A program made the position numbers and the translations under genes. The notes under the pieces were generated by a model that was given only the letters and a program-made list of their open reading frames with translations, was not told where the DNA came from and did no database searches. Positions 5,761 through 9,335 of a stretch of DNA of 9,335 nucleotides are shown piece after piece. The DNA comes from Nitrososphaerota archaeon. Lineage in GTDB: Archaea; Thermoproteota; Nitrososphaeria; Nitrososphaerales; Nitrososphaeraceae. The DNA is taken from contig VBPR01000146.1 of assembly GCA_005877345.1 (NCBI GenBank), forward strand, positions 1-9,335. The letters are read 5' to 3'. The first letter of the stretch is position 1; each line of letters opens with the position of its first letter.

Positions 5761-6146
5761 TTATTCATTCATTCTTAGTTTGTATTCTTGAACCTGTTCC
5801 CTGACCTTTTGACGCAACCAATCAATGGGAATAGGTTTTGCGATGAATAAATCTATAATTCCCTCCTTCGTATACTTTTGAAATAGTTCATCTTCTTTAA
5901 CTTCGTAAGCGCTAACTAGTATCGTTCTAACATTTGAATTGAGCATTTTGACCTTTTTCAGGAGGTCTAATCCATTCAGATTCGGCATTCTCAAGTCAGA
6001 AATAATGAGAGCATAATCTTTTTTATTTTCAATAAAATGCTCCCAACTGAGATTCCATCAATTTTGCCATATATGGCATCTTGATACAGCTGGGTAATAT
6101 CAAGCTCGTCATCTACGATACTAACAATCCTGTTATTAGTGGACAT
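5761..6146 (-). pseudogene. Response-regulator receiver domain, broken by an internal deletion
   Basis: Reading begins at ATG 6146 (MSTNNRIVSIVDDELDITQL) with the acidic pair D12-D13 of a receiver domain. It loses frame after DGISV at about 6043-6053 and would stop at 5991-5993. In the neighbouring frame the domain resumes: EHFIENKKDYALIISDLRMP contains the phosphoacceptor aspartate, LVSAYE the conserved switch serine, and FIAKPIP the conserved lysine. The protein ends with a short helix at TAA 5761-5763. The acidic pair and the acceptor aspartate are about 38 residues apart instead of about 44, so roughly 19 nt around the expected F-x-DP-x-L segment appear deleted. Repaired, it would be a stand-alone receiver of about 134 residues without an output domain, a type common in archaeal two-component systems. 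No partner kinase is in the window. The 77-residue remnant from an internal ATG could not work as a full receiver. Confidence 0.8.
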
Positions 6147-6546
6147 CTAGTTACCGCCAAACCTGCCAGGCCCCAATTCCCAGACCTTAATCTGTACGGC
6201 CTCTAAACTAAATAAAGTTTTTATGAATTTTCAAATTAAATTACAGTTAATTCAAATCCCCTTGGTCGCATTTTTACGAAAATTAGTTGAACCCGCTTAC
6301 TAGAAAGGTTCAAATCCCGATGAACGCTAAACTGTAAGAAAACTTTAAAGCTCATCGATTCATAATTAAATCAGAGTCCACTTTTTCGCACTGATATCAC
6401 CACACATCCCTAGAAGCCTCTATAAATGGAGATTCTACTATTTTTCTGTAATGGTTACTGCAAGAACTTTAATAATAATAAACGCAATTGTTCGGGTCAC
6501 ATGATTCAGAATAGGGTTCATTGTCTATTGTCTGTTGGATAACTTG
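6147..6546. other. Spacer of about 400 bases with T-arm-like strings
   Basis: No convincing gene. It carries two tRNA T-loop-like strings, TTCAAATCCCC near 6250-6260 and GGTTCAAATCCCG at 6307-6319, but neither has a T stem or the rest of a cloverleaf. AT-rich strings near 6209-6225 could be the old promoter of the response-regulator pseudogene. TCTATAAATGG at about 6419-6429 is a TATA-like string on the plus strand, followed only by a 39-codon ORF starting MEILLFF that I do not consider supported. Confidence 0.4.
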
Positions 6547-6978
6547 TCAAATTTTACCCACTTTACTTCCATTGATAGATTCAGGAGGCAATTGTTCTGG
6601 CATCGTGGTATTAAGACTAGATTTGTTTGTGATATTAGAATTTAGATTACTTGATTCGTTTGTGATATTAGAATTTAGATTACTTGACTCTTTTGTGATG
6701 TTAGAATTTAGACTACTTGACTCTTTTGTGATGTTAGAATTTAGTATAGTGTCATTAGATGGAATATTCATGGTTGTGTTACCTGTCTGACTTGAGTTGG
6801 AATATGTAGACATGATGAATGCTCCAGTCAAATCAGTAGTTACGGAAGAAATTGGTTCCCATGTACTCCTAGAAGGTAACTCTCCTAATACAACGTAATT
6901 TGCTGGCAGTATGTCCAGACCTGATATTGTAATACTGATAATTACCAGAACAATAGAGGAAAAAGCGTACCTATTCAC
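6547..6978 (-). CDS. Exported or membrane-anchored protein with sequon-rich repeats
   Basis: The 143-residue protein starts with a short basic N-terminus and a hydrophobic stretch at residues 6-26 (FSSIVLVIISITISGLDIL), a signal peptide or signal anchor. After it comes a serine/threonine/asparagine-rich outer region. Residues about 79-122 hold an 11-residue repeat, LNSNITKESSN, in almost four copies. The protein has about eleven N-x-S/T sequons, among them NSS, NTT, NDT, four NIT, NES, NKS and NGS, so heavy N-glycosylation on the cell surface is likely by archaeal rules. There is no catalytic domain. A stalk, surface-layer associated or adhesive role is possible but unproven. The GTG start at 6978 is supported by a TATA box 27-28 nt upstream. 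Copy number of the repeat may vary between strains. Confidence 0.75.
   Translation of the reverse strand: MNRYAFSSIVLVIISITISGLDILPANYVVLGELPSRSTWEPISSVTTDLTGAFIMSTYSNSSQTGNTTMNIPSNDTILNSNITKESSSLNSNITKESSNLNSNITNESSNLNSNITNKSSLNTTMPEQLPPESINGSKVGKI
6626..6744 (-). repeat. 33-bp coding tandem repeat, about 3.6 copies
   Basis: Units run 6626-6658, 6659-6691, 6692-6724 and a partial unit 6725-6744. Each unit encodes 11 residues with one NIT glycosylation sequon, so the reading frame is kept. The units differ at only a few positions (for example GATATT against GATGTT on the plus strand), which points to recent expansion. Confidence 0.9.
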
Positions 6979-7000
6979 AGTATTATATATTAGAACTAGT

Positions 7001-7010
7001 CGTATAAAAG
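7001..7010 (-). promoter_or_regulatory. TATA box for the sequon-rich exported protein
   Basis: On the minus strand this is CTTTTATACG preceded by ACC, a good TATA box with a BRE-like flank. It is centred 27-28 nt upstream of the GTG at 6978 and predicts a leaderless transcript beginning at that GTG. Confidence 0.5.
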
Positions 7011-7202
7011 GTTACCAAAATTAAAAATCTACCAATTTTATCCAGTCAATAAATGGCAATGCTCCATTCGAAATAAAATTGGCTTAGAAAGTATAAATTT
7101 TTTGTACAGCATTTATTTGAAATTTATGTAGGGTTCCCTAATCACAACTTCATACTTGTAAAAAAAAAGAAAGTAAATTCTAGCATTATAAATCCCAAAC
7201 GC

Positions 7203-7472
7203 TTGATAAGTAACAAGAACTTTACTAGGATTAAAGTGGTCGGTTCACTGGGTTCAGCGCTGATGAAGATTAGAAAGGAAGTGTGCCTGAAAAAAGGACT
7301 AAGAAGAATAATTGGAGGAGGAAGACTTTACAAATATTGTCTCTATGCAGACAAAATGTCTCCTCATAAGTACGCTAAGCTTGTTGTAAGTAAGAATTTG
7401 GTCGACCCAGTGCTATCTTTTCAGCTTAAGAATAAACAGGTATATCAAGATACTTCCAAATTACCTTCCTGA
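7203..7472 (+). CDS. Doubtful small basic ORF
   Basis: This frame stays open from 7077 to the TGA at 7470-7472 but has no ATG before 7263. A start at TTG 7203 gives 89 residues; an ATG start at 7263 gives 69. The product is rich in lysine and arginine, with GLRRIIGGGRLYKYCLYADK in the middle. It has no membrane segment and matches no family I recognise. There is no good TATA box or Shine-Dalgarno at the right distance, although an AAAGGAAG stretch lies inside the ORF. It may be a real short basic protein, the remnant of a longer gene (the frame is open for 126 bases upstream of the TTG), or chance. It converges on the Rieske-reductase gene with 69 bp between the stops. Confidence 0.3.
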   Translation: MISNKNFTRIKVVGSLGSALMKIRKEVCLKKGLRRIIGGGRLYKYCLYADKMSPHKYAKLVVSKNLVDPVLSFQLKNKQVYQDTSKLPS

Positions 7473-7541
7473 TAGGCGCTCATTAAACTTTACGAGTTTT
7501 ATTGAATGGAGTAGAGCTTCATACTCTGGTTGGTAACGTAA

Positions 7542-8654
7542 TCAATATCCTGTAAATTCCTCCACTTTTATGCGCTCAACTGGAATTCGCAGATTCTGCT
7601 CAAGAATTTCTTGCATTGCCTTTAGCATGGCAGGAGGCCCGCATATATAAAATTCTACGTCAGCAGAATCAAGGTGCCTTTTCAACATTGCTACGTCTAT
7701 TCTGCCTCTTTCCCCATTCCACATTTTGTCTTCTGGCTGTTCCTCTTCGCTAATTGTATAAATGATTCTAAGGTTTTTATTTATTTTTGCGCAATCGTCA
7801 AAGTCAGTTTTAAACAATATATTTTGTTCATTTCTATTTGAATCAAACATAATGATTCTTATCGGCAGATTCCTATCAGTGGCATATTTTATCATGCTTC
7901 TAAAAGGAGTAACGCCTATTCCTCCTGATAGAAATATTGCAGGCTTTGAATAGTCCTCATGAAGAGTAAACTTTCCTAGTGGCCCGCGGAGTTTGACTTC
8001 AGTTCCAATTTCTAATGAATCCAGCCTCTTTTTATAAGGACTATCTCTTATCCTGGTACTAATTAGTATAAATTCTTCAGTTGGTGATGAAGCAATTGTA
8101 AAGTGTCGAACTGGGCCTTTTGGGTCATTGTAGACGTTTCCAATATCAAGGAACGCATATTGGCCAGCAGTATATTCGAGCATTCTCCTCTCTTCAATTT
8201 CTTGTTTGCTTATCTTTATGGACAATACGTCTGTGCCTTGAATTGCCTGTCTTTCTTTTAGCACTAGTGTATATACCACGGACGCAGCATCTTTACTTTC
8301 TTCCCTAACTTGCGGCGAGCCCGAACTTGGCTTAAGCATTACATCCTCTCCAAATATCGTAACTTCATAGGTAGCTTGCTGCTCAACGGCTGGAGGGGCC
8401 TTAACCTCTCCTGTCCTCATATCAAATTTGGATTGGTGCCAAGGACATTCTACTTCATATCCTTGAAGTTTTCCATCGGCAAGGGGTCCACCTTCGTGAC
8501 TGCAGATGTTGTTGATAGCAAAATATTTTCCGTCTATATTAGCTACACATACACTTTGGCCATTAACTTGGAGTTCTTTCATATTAGAAAGTGGGATATC
8601 GCTTTTCTTTGCAACTTTTACAAATCCCTCATTTTTCAAATTAAACCAGTCCAT
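7542..8654 (-). CDS. Rieske [2Fe-2S] domain fused to FAD/NAD(P)H reductase
   Basis: The 370-residue soluble flavoprotein carries two electron-transfer modules. Residues 10-108 are a Rieske ferredoxin-type domain with cluster ligands C51 and H53 (CSHEGGPL) and C70 and H73 (CPWHQSKF). Residues 125-370 are a ferredoxin-NADP+ reductase-like module: RHFTIAS at 183-189 binds the flavin, GGIGVTPFRS at 244-253 and CGPPAM at 338-343 bind NAD(P)H, and the C-terminus ends in an aromatic residue (EEFTGY), as is common in this family. The usual C-terminal plant-type ferredoxin of oxygenase reductases is absent and the Rieske domain takes that place. It likely passes electrons from NAD(P)H via FAD to the Rieske cluster, or the reverse, for an oxygenase or another acceptor; no partner is in the window. 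I prefer ATG 8654; a TTG six codons upstream (8672) is an alternative. Candidate TATA boxes lie at about 8684-8692 and 8725-8734. Confidence 0.9.
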   Translation of the reverse strand: MDWFNLKNEGFVKVAKKSDIPLSNMKELQVNGQSVCVANIDGKYFAINNICSHEGGPLADGKLQGYEVECPWHQSKFDMRTGEVKAPPAVEQQATYEVTIFGEDVMLKPSSGSPQVREESKDAASVVYTLVLKERQAIQGTDVLSIKISKQEIEERRMLEYTAGQYAFLDIGNVYNDPKGPVRHFTIASSPTEEFILISTRIRDSPYKKRLDSLEIGTEVKLRGPLGKFTLHEDYSKPAIFLSGGIGVTPFRSMIKYATDRNLPIRIIMFDSNRNEQNILFKTDFDDCAKINKNLRIIYTISEEEQPEDKMWNGERGRIDVAMLKRHLDSADVEFYICGPPAMLKAMQEILEQNLRIPVERIKVEEFTGY

Positions 8655-9003
8655 TAGAATTTTAAGCAACAAATAATAAATTAGTTATACAATTAAGGGC
8701 AGTTTGGAGGCTAGTTGTGTAAAAATTTATAATGGTTACTAAAAAAATATTATCATAATACAAATAAATCTCTGGATTTAAGTTATTTTATGTTGTTAAT
8801 TTTGTAGTAAATGACTCCGAGAGCATGATAGAAGGGTTCGAATCACGTTTGGCCTTGCTTTTAGCTAGAATTCTCAAACATAATTCACTGTTTAATTGTT
8901 ATTAATTAAGAATTATTATCTCGGTTCTTAACATTAGTATAACCAGTTGCGTATTAGGGGAAACTTCTGCGATTTTAGTTAATATTTATTATTCAAAGTA
9001 TAT
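8655..9003. other. Spacer upstream of the Rieske-reductase gene
   Basis: No protein gene is seen. On the minus strand it holds two TATA candidates for the Rieske-reductase: TTGTATAAC at 8684-8692, giving an almost leaderless mRNA, and CATTATAAAT at about 8725-8734, giving a leader of about 50 nt. Positions 8829-8848 resemble the T-arm end of a tRNA (AGGGTTCGAATCACG), with no complete cloverleaf. The rest is AT-rich. Confidence 0.4.
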
Positions 9004-9335
9004 CTAAGAAACCAGAGTTAAACCGCCATCTACATAAAAAGTTGCACCAGTGATGTATGAAGCATCCGCAGATGCTAAAAAAACAGCAACTTTGGCGATT
9101 TCGGAAGGCTTACCTATCCGGTTCATAGGTATCTTCTTCTCTTCATCTTTCTTTTTCTTTTCGTCTTTTAAAATGTCAATATTCATCATAGTTGCGATAG
9201 CTCCTGGAGCAATAGCGTTAATTCTAATCCCTTTATTTGCAACCTCAAGCGCCATTGTTTTAGTTAACATCTCCATCCCTCCTTTGGAGGCAGCATATGG
9301 TACCGCCAATGGCATTGGAGTAGTTTGATGGACAG
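9004..9335 (-). CDS. SDR-family dehydrogenase, glucose-1-dehydrogenase-like (partial)
   Basis: About 110 C-terminal residues are visible; the N-terminus with the TGxxxGIG cofactor motif lies beyond the window edge. The frame continues upstream of the internal ATG at 9315 as VHQTTPMPLAVPYAASKGGM, so that ATG is not the start. The catalytic YxxxK is present (YAASK). After it come TMALEVANKGIRINAIAPGA, the IPMNRIGKPSEIA segment, and the ASYITGATFYVDGG C-terminal signature of classical SDRs. The VHQTTPMPLAVPYAASKGGM stretch resembles Bacillus-type glucose 1-dehydrogenase closely enough to suggest an NAD(P)-dependent polyol or sugar dehydrogenase, but SDR substrates cannot be read from sequence reliably. 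A lysine- and glutamate-rich stretch (LKDEKKKKDEEKK) sits in the variable substrate-loop region. The gene is on the same strand as the Rieske-reductase but 349 bp away, so not clearly in an operon with it. Confidence 0.85.
   Translation of the reverse strand, partial: VHQTTPMPLAVPYAASKGGMEMLTKTMALEVANKGIRINAIAPGAIATMMNIDILKDEKKKKDEEKKIPMNRIGKPSEIAKVAVFLASADASYITGATFYVDGGLTLVS

Noticed and set aside
5761..5994. Intact 77-residue response regulator
   Set aside because: It begins inside the receiver domain just after the phosphoacceptor aspartate; the missing first half is found upstream in another frame, so this is a broken gene.
6307..6325. tRNA gene suggested by GGTTCAAATCCCG
   Set aside because: No T stem, anticodon arm, D arm or acceptor stem can be built around it.
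6626..6744. CRISPR array
   Set aside because: The 33-bp units are directly adjacent without spacers and keep a coding frame.
6521..6790. 89-codon plus-strand ORF with repeated LDSFVxLEFRL units
   Set aside because: The repeats are the antisense reading of the 33-bp repeats; the minus-strand frame has a signal segment, sequons and a promoter.
8310..8657. 115-codon plus-strand ORF opposite the Rieske domain
   Set aside because: It lies wholly antisense to the well-supported Rieske coding region and shows no family features.
8829..8850. tRNA gene suggested by AGGGTTCGAATCACG
   Set aside because: Only the T loop resembles a tRNA; the stem mismatches and no other arm is present.

Overview
The window looks like a low-GC archaeal chromosome segment, most likely ammonia-oxidising Thaumarchaeota (Nitrososphaerota; a Nitrosocosmicus-like soil lineage is my best guess). 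Reasons: AT-rich spacers carry archaeal TATA boxes, several about 25-28 nt upstream of start codons as in leaderless transcripts; there is an archaeal winged-helix regulator; and a degenerate SelB/EF-Tu-like protein and a small CxxC/CxxC zinc-ribbon protein resemble ones I recall from that phylum. The genus is inferred from memory, not from a database search.

Layout. 1-515: no convincing gene, one copy of a dispersed intergenic repeat. 516-650 (+): a 44-residue cysteine-rich microprotein with its own TATA box. 678-1623 (-): a msrB-msrA operon with an 8-bp overlap, giving repair of both methionine sulfoxide epimers. 1624-2219: spacer. 2220-3152 (+): translation-GTPase-like protein with an eroded GTPase domain. 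3230-3418 (+): zinc-ribbon small protein. 3754-4023 (+): one-domain winged-helix regulator. 4188-4655 (-): membrane-anchored protein of unknown function. 4759-6146 is a decay zone: a DUF2255-like pseudogene with two compensating frameshifts (+), a GC-rich multi-hairpin element at about 5315-5456 behind a TATA box (candidate structured RNA), and a response-regulator pseudogene with an internal deletion (-). 6547-6978 (-): exported or anchored protein with 33-bp coding repeats full of N-glycosylation sequons. 7203-7472 (+): a doubtful basic ORF. 7542-8654 (-): Rieske [2Fe-2S] domain fused to an FAD/NAD(P)H reductase. 9004-9335 (-): C-terminal part of a glucose-1-dehydrogenase-like SDR, cut by the window edge.

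How the genes fit together. The only clear operon is msrB-msrA. Oxidative or redox functions recur (MsrA, MsrB, Rieske-reductase, SDR), but they are not one transcription unit. Most other genes are single units with their own promoters, separated by long AT-rich spacers that carry a dispersed repeat family. I see no CRISPR array, intact transposase, rRNA or complete tRNA. I found no clear multi-gene novel system; the most interesting unexplained items are the hairpin element, the cysteine-rich microprotein and the intergenic repeat family.
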